Source: Choricystis sp. odSpoLacu1
Taxonomy: Eukaryota; Chlorophyta; Trebouxiophyceae
Assembly: GCA_958009055.1 (NCBI GenBank)
Contig: OY253652.1
Coordinates: 62,001-126,000 of the forward strand
DNA length: 64,000 nt
Reading direction: 5' to 3'
Shown here: positions 20,952 through 30,777 of the stretch, piece by piece
Layout: every line of letters starts with the position of its first letter
Position numbering within the stretch: the stretch's first letter is position 1
Notes under the pieces: generated by a model
The model's database searches: none
What the model was told of the DNA's origin: nothing
What the model saw: the letters and a program-made list of their open reading frames with translations, nothing else
Position numbers and translations under genes: made by a program

Positions 20952-22102
20952 GGTGGGTTGGTGGTGGTGGGTGTGCGGAGGAACGGAGGGGGAAGGTGGT
21001 GCGACGGCGTGAGAGCGGCCGGTCGGTCGGTCGCCGCGGCGTATGTGTCTCGCTTCGCCCGCTTCCGTCGGTTAGTGTCGGTCTCCCTGTGGGTGGTTGG
21101 GTGTGTACCGATGTCAGTGGCAGACGAGATGGGAGCAGGAGCCCCAGCGGGGGGGCGCAGCGGGCGGCACCGCCCACCACCTCAAAAAAAAAACGCCAAA
21201 AAAAAAAACGCGCGCGCGCCCAAAGCAAGCGGCGCCCCCTGCCCCTGCTCCCGCGTCACGCGCCCCGATGTCGGCACCCCACAGGCAGGGGACCGCGTGG
21301 GCCGTGCCCTGGTGTGCGTGTGGGGGGCAGGTGCCAACACGGCAGACGGCAGGAGCCGCACACCCGTCCCAAAGCGGCAGCGCCGCGTTTTTGTTTGGGC
21401 GGGGTGGGGGCGCGTCTCGCACCCCACGTTTTAACGACGCCGGCAGTGGTCGCTCGGAGGGAGGAGGGCGTCCGAGTGTCGATGTGGGGGGCGAGAGCGT
21501 GGGGAGGGAGCAGGAGGGGCGGGGCAGGGAGCAGCACGCGGTCGGGCCGCGGCTCCGCCCGCGGCCGTTGAGGAGCCCCCCCCCATGCGAAAACCCGAAG
21601 CACTCACCCTCGCGTGTCACAACTCACGGCGCGCCCGCCTGGCCTGCTGCTGCGCCACGCAGGCAGTCGTGCAGAACGCGGCTGCTTGTGTGTGCGCTTG
21701 TCCCGTGTGGGCGCGCAGGGGCGGGGAGGAAACACAGCGCGCGCGCCCCAGAAAGACGAGAGAGGAGTGAGGACGCAACGCCACTCGAGACAGCGAGGCT
21801 CGCTGTCCTGTTTCGTCCCAAAAAAGAGGCCTCCCCCCACTGTCAAGCGCGACCCAGGCTCTGGCGTGCGTGCATCAGTGGCGTACATATAGTCGCCTCC
21901 TAACATTGAAAATAAACAGGAAACAAACACCCCTCCTCCTCTCTTCTACCTCACTCCCCCGCCGCCCGCAACGCCGCCAACCGGCCACACACTTCCTGTT
22001 TGGTGGGTGGGTGGGTGTGCCGGAAGTCGGCTCCACACTCGCCGACAAATGCGGGAGGTTGGAAGTGTTTGCAAACAAACACCCCTCCTCCTCTCTTCTA
22101 CC
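20952..22102. other. 1.15-kb intergenic region with a direct repeat
   Basis: No supported gene lies here. Reading frames of up to 268 codons exist but are low in complexity, have no homology I recognise and contain poly-A/poly-C runs. The region has a 19-bp perfect palindrome at 21789-21807 (GACAGCGAG G CTCGCTGTC) and the first copy of a 76-bp repeat near 21921-21996. It separates the 5' end of the GT2 gene from the 3' end of the TMEM70-like gene. Confidence 0.6.
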
Positions 22103-22148
22103 TCACTCCCCCGCCGCCCGCAACGCCGCCAACCGGCCACACACTTCC
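21921..22148. repeat. 76-bp direct repeat containing the TMEM70-like gene's 3' end
   Basis: Bases 21921-21996 are repeated at 22073-22148 with a 152-bp offset (AAACAAACACCCCTCC ... CCACACACTTCC). The downstream copy includes the last 15 codons and stop of the minus-strand TMEM70-like gene, so the upstream copy is a spare 3' end. This looks like a recent local tandem duplication. Confidence 0.9.
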
Positions 22149-22842
22149 GCCCCCAGCGCCGTCTGCGGAAAGTAGTCAGTGTCCACATAATACAACCGGC
22201 GGGCTTGCCCCCCCCGGAACGTGGCCTGCGGGTGCAGCGTGTTGGTCGGAGGTGTGAGCGTCGACAGCGGCAGCGTCTCCACCCGCAGCCTCGCCAGCAC
22301 GTCCCTCGTCTCCAGGGTGATTAAGTCGGGGGTGGCGGGCGAGACCGTGAGGCGGTGCACGTAGGGCGAGGTGAACCAGTGGAGCAGGGCTGAGAGAGAG
22401 GGTGGGAGGGAAGGAAAAAACGTGAGAAAACGAAAAAAGCTTTTCATCCTCCCTCCGCCCCGCAACACAATCCCAAACACACTCCACAGAACTCCACACC
22501 CTCCTCACTCGTGGTAAACACGCCAAACGTGGCCACCGCGGCCGCCACGCCCGCCTGCGCGGCCGGGTGCATGGCCGCCCCCCCTCCCACCGCGTCCAGC
22601 GTCGCCAGGGCAGGAGCGGACGCCGTGGTCAGCACACATGACAGCAGGGACACGCGCTTGAGGCGGGTGACGGTGGTGGAGAGGGGGCCGACGTAGACGA
22701 CAGAGGCATCGGCGACGGTCGGCGGGGGCGATGTGGTTTCATCGCCCTGCGTCCCCGCCGCCGAGGTGGACGCCCGGGCAGAGGTGGAGGTGGATGCCCA
22801 TCGCCTGAAGGCGGGGGCGAGGGAGGGAGGGCGGGGCGGCAT
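22103..22842 (-). CDS. TMEM70-family mitochondrial membrane protein
   Basis: Exons 22842-22509 and 22389-22103 join in frame to give 206 residues. The basic, Ser/Ala-rich start (MPPRPPSLAPAFRRWASTST) suits a mitochondrial presequence. The core reads VVYVGPLSTTVTRLKRVSLL, a hydrophobic span, then FGVFTTLLHWFTSPYVHRL across the splice junction. Two hydrophobic segments and the FTT-LLHW-T-PYV motif are typical of the TMEM70/TMEM186/TMEM223 family; TMEM70 assists ATP synthase and complex I assembly in the inner membrane. An upstream in-frame ATG at 22866 is possible. The gene is divergent from coproporphyrinogen oxidase, 170 bp apart. Confidence 0.75.
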
Positions 22843-23012
22843 GGGTGCGGGAAACGCGCCACGCAATTCGAAGAACGAACGTCGGTGTGCCGCGAGCCCC
22901 GCACAAATTTCGGTTTCGGAGTGTTCTTATCCCGGGCGCCTGCTGCGGGGGGGCAACACGCGCGAGTGGGTGGCATCCTCCAGCAGCCCCACACGCTGTC
23001 CGTCTCCCCACA

Positions 23013-24164
23013 ATGCGCGTCACCCCACCCCGCCCCGCGCGGGCGGCACCCCTCCGCCCCTCCGTCCCCACCCGCGCCACTCCCACCCCCACCACCGCCT
23101 CCACCACCGCCGTGTCCGACTTTGGCATCTTTCTGACAGACGCCCAGCAATCGTTTTTGACAGCTGTCGAGAGTTTGGACGGTGGCGCTGTGTTCAGGCG
23201 AGACGCGTGGACGCGCCCACCGTCCGAACCCAACCCCGGCCACGGCGTCACCGCCGTGCTGGAGGGAGGCGCCCTGATTGAAAAAGGGGCCGCCTCCACC
23301 ACCATAGTCGGCGGCTTGCTGTCCCCCGCCCGTGCTGCAGCTCTGTCAGCGCGCGGCGTCCCCTCCGCCGTCCCGGGCGCCCCCTACCGCGCCGCCGCCC
23401 TGTCCATGGTGCTGCACCCGGCCAACCCGCACGTCCCCACCTTGCGCGGCGATGTGCGCGCCTTTGAGTGTGGCGGCGTGGCCTGGTTTGGGGGGGGGTG
23501 CGATTTGACGCCAGCCTATTTGTATGAGGGCGATGCAACAGCCTTCCACGGCCACTGGAAGGGGGTGTGCGACCGGCATGGGGAGGGACTGTATGGCGAG
23601 TTGAAGGTGAGAAGAGTGGGAGAGTGTGTGGTGGGGAGGAAGAAAGCGCGACGTCTTTTGTTTTCTCTCTTCTTTCATCCAACCCACACCCACACCCACG
23701 CACCTCAACCCCAGGCCGAGTGCGACGCCTACTTCTACATCCCCGCCCGCGCCGAGCACCGGGGCGTGGGCGGCATTTTTTTCGATGGCGCCCCCGCGCC
23801 CGGGGCTGCCGGCACCACCCCTCTCTCCCCAGCCTCCGCCCTGGCGTCGGTCGATGGGGCTGCTTTTGCGGCCGACGTGTTGGCCGGGTGGCTGCCCTCG
23901 TGGCAGCCCATTGTGGAAGCGAGGCGGGGCACTCCTGCCACTGCCGCCGAACGCGAGTGGCAACTCCTCCGCCGTGGCCGCTACGTCGAGTTCAACCTGG
24001 TCTACGACCGGGGCGTCCGCTTCGGCCTGGACGGAGGGCGCGTGGAAGCCGTCATGGTGTCGGCGCCCCCGCTGGTGAGGTGGGGGTATAACGTGCGGCC
24101 GGAGGACGGGTCGCGGGAGGCCGCGTTGATGGAGGTGTTGAGGGCGCCGCGGGCGTGGGCTTGA
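23013..24164 (+). CDS. CPOX: coproporphyrinogen III oxidase, aerobic, plastid
   Basis: It catalyses oxygen-dependent decarboxylation of coproporphyrinogen III to protoporphyrinogen IX in haem and chlorophyll synthesis. Exons 23013-23606 and 23715-24164 (108-bp intron, in frame) give 347 residues. The first 30 or so (MRVTPPRPARAAPLRPSVPT onward) are Pro/Arg/Thr-rich and look like a plastid transit peptide. The conserved core includes RAAALSMVLHPANPHVPTLR, WFGGGCDLTPAYLY, CDAYFYIPARAEHRGVGGIF, GRYVEFNLVYDRGVRFGL and RWGYNVRPEDGSREAALMEV, all typical of the HemF family. The start was chosen as the first ATG giving a transit peptide, although the frame stays open upstream. Confidence 0.96.
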   Translation: MRVTPPRPARAAPLRPSVPTRATPTPTTASTTAVSDFGIFLTDAQQSFLTAVESLDGGAVFRRDAWTRPPSEPNPGHGVTAVLEGGALIEKGAASTTIVGGLLSPARAAALSARGVPSAVPGAPYRAAALSMVLHPANPHVPTLRGDVRAFECGGVAWFGGGCDLTPAYLYEGDATAFHGHWKGVCDRHGEGLYGELKVRRVGECVVGRKKARRLLFSLFFHPTHTHTHAPQPQAECDAYFYIPARAEHRGVGGIFFDGAPAPGAAGTTPLSPASALASVDGAAFAADVLAGWLPSWQPIVEARRGTPATAAEREWQLLRRGRYVEFNLVYDRGVRFGLDGGRVEAVMVSAPPLVRWGYNVRPEDGSREAALMEVLRAPRAWA

Positions 24165-24579
24165 GAGAGAGAGAGGTGTTCATGGTTTCTCTGTTGTGTG
24201 TGTTTTGGTTTTCTCGCCGCGGCGGGTGTGTGGGTGGGGCGGTGTCGACGTCACACACGCAAGCGAACGAACAAACGGTCGTCACTCTCGCGACGCCTTT
24301 TTTTTTCCTTCCTTTCCTAAGATACTCCCTCTCTCTCCACCGCCACACGTGCGCACGTGTCCAGGCCGTGGTTTGCAAGGTCGGTTACTCGGGTGTGGGG
24401 GCCAGAGCGCGGCACGCACAGGACGCACGCACCCCGCATGCGGCCGTTGCCGAAACGCCCCCCCTCCCCACCCGCCGTGCCCCCTCCCACCGCCCTCGTT
24501 TCCCACTCTCACACTCTATCATCACTCCATTAACTCTCCCACAGGCACACGCCGCCCCAGAAAAGCCACAACCCCCCAC

Positions 24580-27500
24580 ATGGACGCCTTCCAAGCGACG
24601 CCGCCGCACCACGCGCGCCGCGGCGGCATGCGCGTCCCCCTCGCCCCCCTCGGCGCGGTGGGAGGCGACGCCAACGTGGCCAGCCCGGCGCCGGGTATCA
24701 AGGTGAGTGTGTGTGGAGGGTGGGGTGTGGAGAGAGGGCCGGTCGGTGGCGGAACGGCCACCCCAATTCCTCTCTCCCCTCGTACTCAACCGCCGCCCCT
24801 CACCCACGCAACACAGGTCTTTGGCGAGCGCACCCCCACCCCCGCCCCCAAGTCGGTGCGCCCCCGCCGCACCGCGGGTGTGGCGCCCAGCCGGCTGAGG
24901 TTGGGCGGCACGCCAGCAAGGAGCGCGGCGCCGACGCGGGCGGTGGAGCCGCGCGCGGCGTCTCCGCCGCCGCGCCGCGTGGTCGCGGCGCCGCCGCCGC
25001 GCGCGCGCCCGAGTCGCCACCCGCCCGCTGGCTGCAGCGGGCTGTGCTGCCGAGGTCACCTCTGCCCCATGTAGAGTCCTACCCAGCCCCCGTGCCGCTG
25101 GCGGGGCGCCGGCCGGCTGCGTTGGCGGCGCGGCACAGCGTGGCACTCGCCGCGGCACGCGGCGCGGAGCGCGAAGCGCCGCGCGCGGCGTTCCCCTCCC
25201 GCTCCCCGCCTCCCGCGTCGCCGTCTGCGCTGGCTTTGGCGGGTTGGTCGTCGCCTTTCGGTGCTCCCACGCCTGCCGGGCTGGCGGCTCTGTCTCGCAC
25301 AGGGTTGCTGGGAACGTCGTATGGCGGCGCGCGCCGCGTGTCCGTCGGCTCCCCCGCTGCCGCCCCCCGTCCGCCTCCCGGAGCCTGGGGCGAACGCCCT
25401 GCCTCGCCCGGCACGTCGATCCGGCGGCCGGTCGCGTCCCTCGCGGCTCCACCCTCCCCCGCCCGGCTGGTCGCGACCCTGCGCCCCGCGTCCCCGCGCG
25501 CCGCCGCCGCGGCGCGCACCCCCTTTGTCGCCGGCCTGCAACGCACCGCCCCCGTGCGCCCGGTGTCTGCCTCGGATGATGATGCCGCCACGGCGGCAGG
25601 GACGCCCGGGGTGACGCTGCGCGTGCCGCAGGCTGCGGTTGCCGCGCTGCCGACGCCGCGCCTCACGCTCGCTGCGGTCGAGTCCATCGGCTCTGCCTCC
25701 CCAGACAACGCCGACTCCATTGCTGCTGCCACCTCCATTGCCCCGCTGCCGCTGGCGGCGCCGGTCGCGCCGCGTGCGTCCCCCCGCGCCGCGCGAGCGC
25801 TGTCGCCCGTCGCCGCGCGCCGCGCCGTGTCGCCCGCGTCGCCGACCGCGCCCCGCCTGGCGACACCCGTGGCAGCTGCTGCGCCTGCGCCCGGCCCCTA
25901 CGCCAGCCTGCTGGCCCAGCTAGACGCGGTGCGGCGGCGCAGCGGGGAGCGGCGCACGCTGCCCGGCTCCCCGGGCGCGCTGGCCGCGCCGCCGCCCACG
26001 CCCGCGGTGCCTGGGGCTGCGGTGCGGTCCCCGCCCGCCGTGCCGGCCGCGTTGCCGTCGTCCCCTGAAGACGCAGGGTGCCGGCCCCCCCCCCACCACG
26101 CCAACGGACGCTGTGTGGTGGTCTGCGCGGCGGCCTGGCCAGGTGGCTGGCTCGCCCGTCGCGGGCGCCGCCTCCAGGCTCGCCCGGGACGCAGCACCGG
26201 CCGCCAACGACGTGACTGTCACCCCCGTCACGTCGGGGCGCACGCGTCGGATTGTGAGCTCTCCTCCATCCGCCGGAGTGGGTGATTTGACAACCTGGGC
26301 CGCGGCCGTCGGCCTCGACCCTCTCTCCCTGCCCACCCCCGCCAAAGCCGCCCTGGCCAGGCTGTGGGACCGTGCCTCTGAAGCCAAAGCTGCCGTGTCC
26401 GCTGCTCGGGAGGCTCGCCTGTCTACCCTGGCCGCTGCCGCAGACGCCGACGCGAGCGCACTCGCAGGCTGGGACCTGCTGATCCGTCACTCCGACCTGC
26501 TGGAAGCCGACAACGCGCGCCTCAGACACGAGCTGGATGACGCGCACGACGCGTTGGCGGCGGCCGCCGACCGGCGTGCCGACGCGGAGTCTGCGGCGGC
26601 GGCTGCCGCTGCTGCGGCCGACGCGGGCGGAGCGCGCGCGGCCGCCGCGGCACGGGAACTTCTGGACCTGGCTGAATCAGCTGCTGCCGCCGCCGCCAAA
26701 TACGACGAAGAGAAGACGAATCTGCAGGCCGCTTTGGAAGCGGCCACCGCGAGGCTGGCGGCGGCCGAGGTAGCCACCGACACGCGCCGCGGCGGGGCCG
26801 CGACGCCGGCGAATTTGACTGAGCTCAAGAAAGCGCGCGCCGCGCACGCTGCCGCCTCTTCCGCCGCTACGGCCGCGTGGGATGCCGCCAAAGCTGCCGC
26901 CGCAGAGCGGGAGCGGGTGCGGGGGGAGCTGGCGGACGCACGGATCGCTCTCGGTGCAGCCCTCGCCGACGGAGCCGACGTTCTCGCCGAAGCCGCCGCC
27001 GACAAACGCAGGCTGCTGGACGACCTCAAATGCGCGCACGAAGCTCTGTACGAGGCTGACCTGGAGGCGAGGCGCAAGGAGAGGGTTGCAGCGGCGGCCC
27101 CCCGCCGCGCTTCGCCGACGCCGCGCGCCGCCGCGCACGCCGCCACCCCTCCCCGCCCCACCACCCAGCCTCCTGCTGCCGTCGAGTCTGCTGCCGAGCT
27201 TGTGGCCTCCATGGCCGCCGTCAACGACAGCCTGCGTGCGGAGTTGAGGACGACCCAGGCGGCCGCTCGCGACGCGGCTGCGGCCGCGCTGGAGGCTGCC
27301 GCCGCCACCCGCACCGCCCCGCTGCCTGCGTCTCCGGCTGCCATGATGCCGGCTGCCGAGCCGACGGGTGAACTCATCTTCTATGGCTCCCACCGCGCGT
27401 TTGTGGCGAAAGGGGGCGGTGAAGCGACTGCTGCTCCTCCGCCGCCGCCGCCGCCCCCGGTCGTCCCCTCCCCCGCCGCCCCCGCCCCCGAAGCCGCGGA

Positions 27501-27966
27501 CTGGGATGGTGTGGGCGCTCGCCTGCGCGCACTGCGCACCCGCGTGGATGGTTCCCGCAACGCGCTGGCGGCCGCCGCTTCTCGCGACCGCGCGCCGCGC
27601 GGGCCCCCGCCCCCGCCTCCTCCGCCCAGCGCGTCCCTGGCCGACGCCGCGTCGTGGATCCGGGGTGTGGACCCGTTGCCTGTGCCTGCCGCGCGCTACG
27701 GTGACCCTCCCCTGCCCGCGCCGCGCGTTGCCGCGCCGCGGCCCGCGCACGCGCACCGCCCGCCCTCCCCCCCTCCCCTGGCCCTGCCTGCCTCGGCATC
27801 CGGCTGGGCTCGGTCCCGTCGCCATGCAGCCTACGACAGCGACAGCGATGACGCGGTCACCCTGCGCCGGCGGCCGTCGCCGCGGCGCCCGTCGCCCCGC
27901 GCGCGCGCGGCGGCTGACGACCGTGAATTCCGCAGGCGGGCGGCGGCGCTGGGCATTCGGTTGTGA
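24580..27966 (+). CDS. large Ala/Pro/Ser-rich protein with a long coiled coil, unknown function
   Basis: Exon 1 is 24580-24702 (MDAFQATPPHHARRGGMRVP...) and exon 2 begins at 24817 after a GTGAGT...CAG intron. The frame shifts near 25000-25030 and again at a 10-C run (26085-26094), which I treat as likely indels because codon bias continues in the new frame each time. The product would be about 1,090 residues. The N-terminal 550 or so are disordered, Ser/Pro/Arg/Ala-rich. A 230-residue coiled coil follows (AGWDLLIRHSDLLEADNARL, KYDEEKTNLQAALEAATARL, ADKRRLLDDLKCAHEALYEA). Next come GELIFYGSHRAFVAKGG, poly-Pro stretches and a Ser/Arg-rich tail (YDSDSDDAVTLRRRPSPRRP). It looks like a cytoskeletal or centrosomal scaffold, but that is inference; I recognise no family. 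The 415 bp upstream (24165-24579) hold no gene. Confidence 0.55.
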
Positions 27967-28102
27967 TGAGGTGGCGTTCTTTGTTTTCGCGATAATGTTT
28001 TCCTTGCTTGATCCAAAACAAAAAAGCGGGAGCGGTCTGTGGTGTAAAAAAATCAATCAACCCACCACACCCACGCTTCCTCCCTTCCTCCCCTTTTTAC
28101 TC

Positions 28103-28882
28103 TCACTCCACCAGCTCGTGCCAGCCAGGCGCGGCTGTCTCCACGCCCTCAGCGCGCCACGACCGGAACGAGATGAAGGCTGTGTCGTCGTCACCCACGC
28201 GCGCCCCCGCCGCGGCCGCAGTGGCGGCCACCACCGCAGGCGACGCCAGGGCCAGCAGCATCTCGGGGCGGTCGGGGTCGGTGCCTGCCAGGCCATGGCT
28301 GAGCTCCAGCTGAATGAGGGTGGCATTGTTTGGGGTCAGGGTCGTGGGACAAAATTGGAGGATAGAGATGTTGAGGGATAGCGATCAGCCCAGTCTTTTG
28401 CACCCTCCCCTCTTCAAACCCCTTCCACCACCACTCACCCTCCAATTCTGGCCGGCCACTTCACCCCACCATGCATCCACAGTGGACGCACTGTCCAGCC
28501 CTGATCGGACGCGAGGCTTCAGAAACAGGGGGGGGCCTGCCTCGCTTCTTCCTTCCCACACGCGCGTCGCGGCTGCTTCAGCGTCCGCACTGCAGAAGCA
28601 GGCATCGAACCGCGCATCCTGCAGCCTGGATCGTGTTTGTTGAATCCATGCCTCGTCTACCATGTTGCTGTCGGCGTCAGCGCTGCCATCCACTGGCATC
28701 AGCACGACGGTCTTTGCACGCACGTCCGCCGCGACGCCGTCAAACTCGACTTCATCGTCGTACCAGAATTCGGACGTGCGGGCAGGTGAGAGGTTTTTGC
28801 TGTGGCGGCGAGGGAGGGAGGGCGCAGGGCGAGGAGGCGGGCGCAGAGCGGGGCGGAGGCGCGGTCGTGCGGCGATTTGCAT
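28103..28882 (-). CDS. unknown protein, 216 residues
   Basis: Exons 28882-28439 and 28309-28103, joined at a phase-0 GTGAGT...CAG intron. The N-terminal 33 residues are Pro/Arg-rich without acidic residues (MQIAARPRLRPALRPPPRPA), like an organelle targeting peptide. The rest has mixed composition: TSEFWYDDEVEFDGVAADVR, KTVVLMPVDGSADADSNMVD, QDARFDACFCSADAEAAATR, STVDAWWGEVAGQNWR and, in exon 2, AFISFRSWRAEGVETAAPGW. Codon usage supports coding. I cannot assign a family, and no catalytic motif stands out. It lies head-to-tail with the aromatic amino-acid hydroxylase, 150 bp from its stop, and converges on the coiled-coil gene. Confidence 0.55.
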
Positions 28883-29031
28883 TGGACAAAAAACTGGTCA
28901 AAAGGTCTGGCGCTCGTTTTTTCTTTCAATGGTTTTACAAGTACAACACACGCAATGTGAAGAGGCAGAAGATAATGATTGGTACAGGCAAGAGGATGAG
29001 TTGGGGAAGAAAGCACTCTAAAAAGAATCGG

Positions 29032-30361
29032 TCAAGGCGTCGCTGTCGTCTGGCCAGCCGCGCGCTCCTCCCTCTCCACCCGCACAATGTTGTTGGCGGC
29101 AGCCGCAGGCACTGTCCCACCCTCCGTCTTCGTCACCCACCCATCACCAGGGCCCATGAGGCCGTAGCGGTCGGCGACGCTGGGGTCGACGCGCCCCAGC
29201 GCAAACCGGGTCAACATCTCCGCGCCCGCCGCAAAGGAGGGCAGGCTGAAGTAGCGCTCCTGGTAGCCCGCGTTGTAGGCCATCTTGGGTTGAGGGTTGG
29301 TGGGATCGAACGGGACCAGAGTGGCGGCTCCAGAGCCAAAGTGGCGCAGTTCGCCCGGGGACGACAGAATTCCCGCACCAAAAGCTTTTGGGGTGGCACC
29401 CTCCATGACGACGCCAAACTCGACGGTGTACCAGTAGACCTGTGTGTGGATGTGGGTGGGGTGGGGTGTTTGGGTGGAAAGAGGCACGGAAACCCTCTCC
29501 TCTCTTTTTCCAGCGCCATCTCCCTTCTCTCACCTTGATCAAGTGCCACACATCCGCGTCGCTGGCCCCCAGGCTGGCCACCCCAATCGCGTGCGCCATG
29601 GCGCCGTACTCAGGGACAGCCAGCAGGGGGAGGTGGGCGGCTTCGTGGCACAGGTCGGGTTCGACTGTGTAGTCTGCTTGCCCTCCCCACCGCAGGTAGG
29701 CGGTGGCATGGAACGTCTTGAACGCCAACCCCGCCAAAAAGTCGCGGGGGTGGAGCATGCCGGCCACTGGGCGCAGGCGCCACCCGGTTCGGGAACGCAG
29801 AGTCGCGTCCACGTCAGCCAGCTGGGGAATGGTGTCCCGCGTGAAGCCGAGGGAGGGGGCCGCGGCATTGAACTCGGCGCAGGCGAGGGACGGGTGCAGA
29901 CCGGCCAGCGAGTCGAAGACGGACGCCCAGGTGGCCAGCTCGGCGGGTGTGTAGTCGATGCGGGGGGGGGGGCGCGTCGACGGGAGTGGCTGCGGCGAGG
30001 GCGGCCAGGGCGGCTCGGCGGTCCTTGTAGCCGGCGTCGTGGTATCCCTGTGTTCGGGGAAAGGGGTGTGTGCGTGGGTTTTTGTTTTTGCACCTGCCCG
30101 CGTGGCGACCGAGCGACGACGGGTGCGCGCCTCGGTGTTTGTTTCCAATCCCTTCCTCCTCTCTCCCCTCTCTCTCTCTCCACACACCCAACGCACCGGG
30201 TGGTCAGGCGCCAGCTCTGCGCCATACCTCAGCACGTTGGCGTTGTTGACGTCGGCCAGGGAGGCGGGCAGCGGGTGGGCTGCGGAAGGTGGGGGAGAGG
30301 GCATTGGGTTGTTGGTGCGTGTGTGAAAAGAGTGTCGCAGCCGCCACGCTGCGTGCTGCAT
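29032..30361 (-). CDS. AAH: aromatic amino-acid hydroxylase (phenylalanine hydroxylase type)
   Basis: Exons 30361-30197, 30047-29534 and 29439-29032. An 11-G run at 29962-29972 shifts the frame within exon 2. The protein has a short basic N-terminus, then RYGAELAPDHPGYHDAGYKD, IDYTPAELATWASVFDSLAG, PRDFLAGLAFKTFHATAYLR, VEPDLCHEAAHLPLLAVPEY, YWYTVEFGVV and AYNAGYQERYFSLPSF. This is the iron-dependent catalytic domain that hydroxylates phenylalanine to tyrosine; plant and algal AAHs are plastidial and use a folate-type cofactor. No regulatory ACT domain is present. The iron ligands are one His pair plus the Glu of TVEFG. The pair here is HEAAH, whereas the family has HE-x-x-G-H, so one residue is missing between the two histidines. 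Confidence 0.9.
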
Positions 30362-30777
30362 CGCCCCGCCATCTCGGCCTGCGTCTGTGACGACGTCGTG
30401 TAGGGGCGGGAGGCAGCGACGCGGCGTTGGCGGGGCGGCACGCTGTGTGCGCCCCGAGCGCTGCGTCGCGCGCGCTGTGCGTTTTGAGGGCCTCTCTCTC
30501 TCTTTTCCTCACACCCGCCATTGTCTCACCTGGCGCGAACGCGGCCGCTGCACGAACCCGAGGTCGGGTGCGGGGCGGCACCCGGCGGGCGGGGAGGCGG
30601 GTGGCGGAGAGCGGGGGCGGCATCTGACGACACAAGAACGAGCGAGCGTGAGTGTCGTCGTCAAAAGCCCGTTTTCGCATTTGCTGTTTCGATTCTGTCA
30701 CGCCCGCCCCGCGTGCAGGCGCACGTTGTGCCGACATCGTGTGCAGTCGTCACACAGACCACTGTCCCTCCACACAC
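30362..30777. promoter_or_regulatory. divergent spacer between AAH and the tRNase Z-like gene
   Basis: The 416 bp between the two start codons contain no supported reading frame, tRNA or repeat. I see no distinct promoter element. It probably carries both promoters. Confidence 0.4.

Noticed and set aside
21097..21903. Open frames of up to 268 codons between the GT2 and TMEM70-like genes
   Set aside because: They are low in complexity, cross poly-A and poly-C runs, match no family I know and overlap each other on both strands; in DNA this GC-rich, stop codons are rare by chance.
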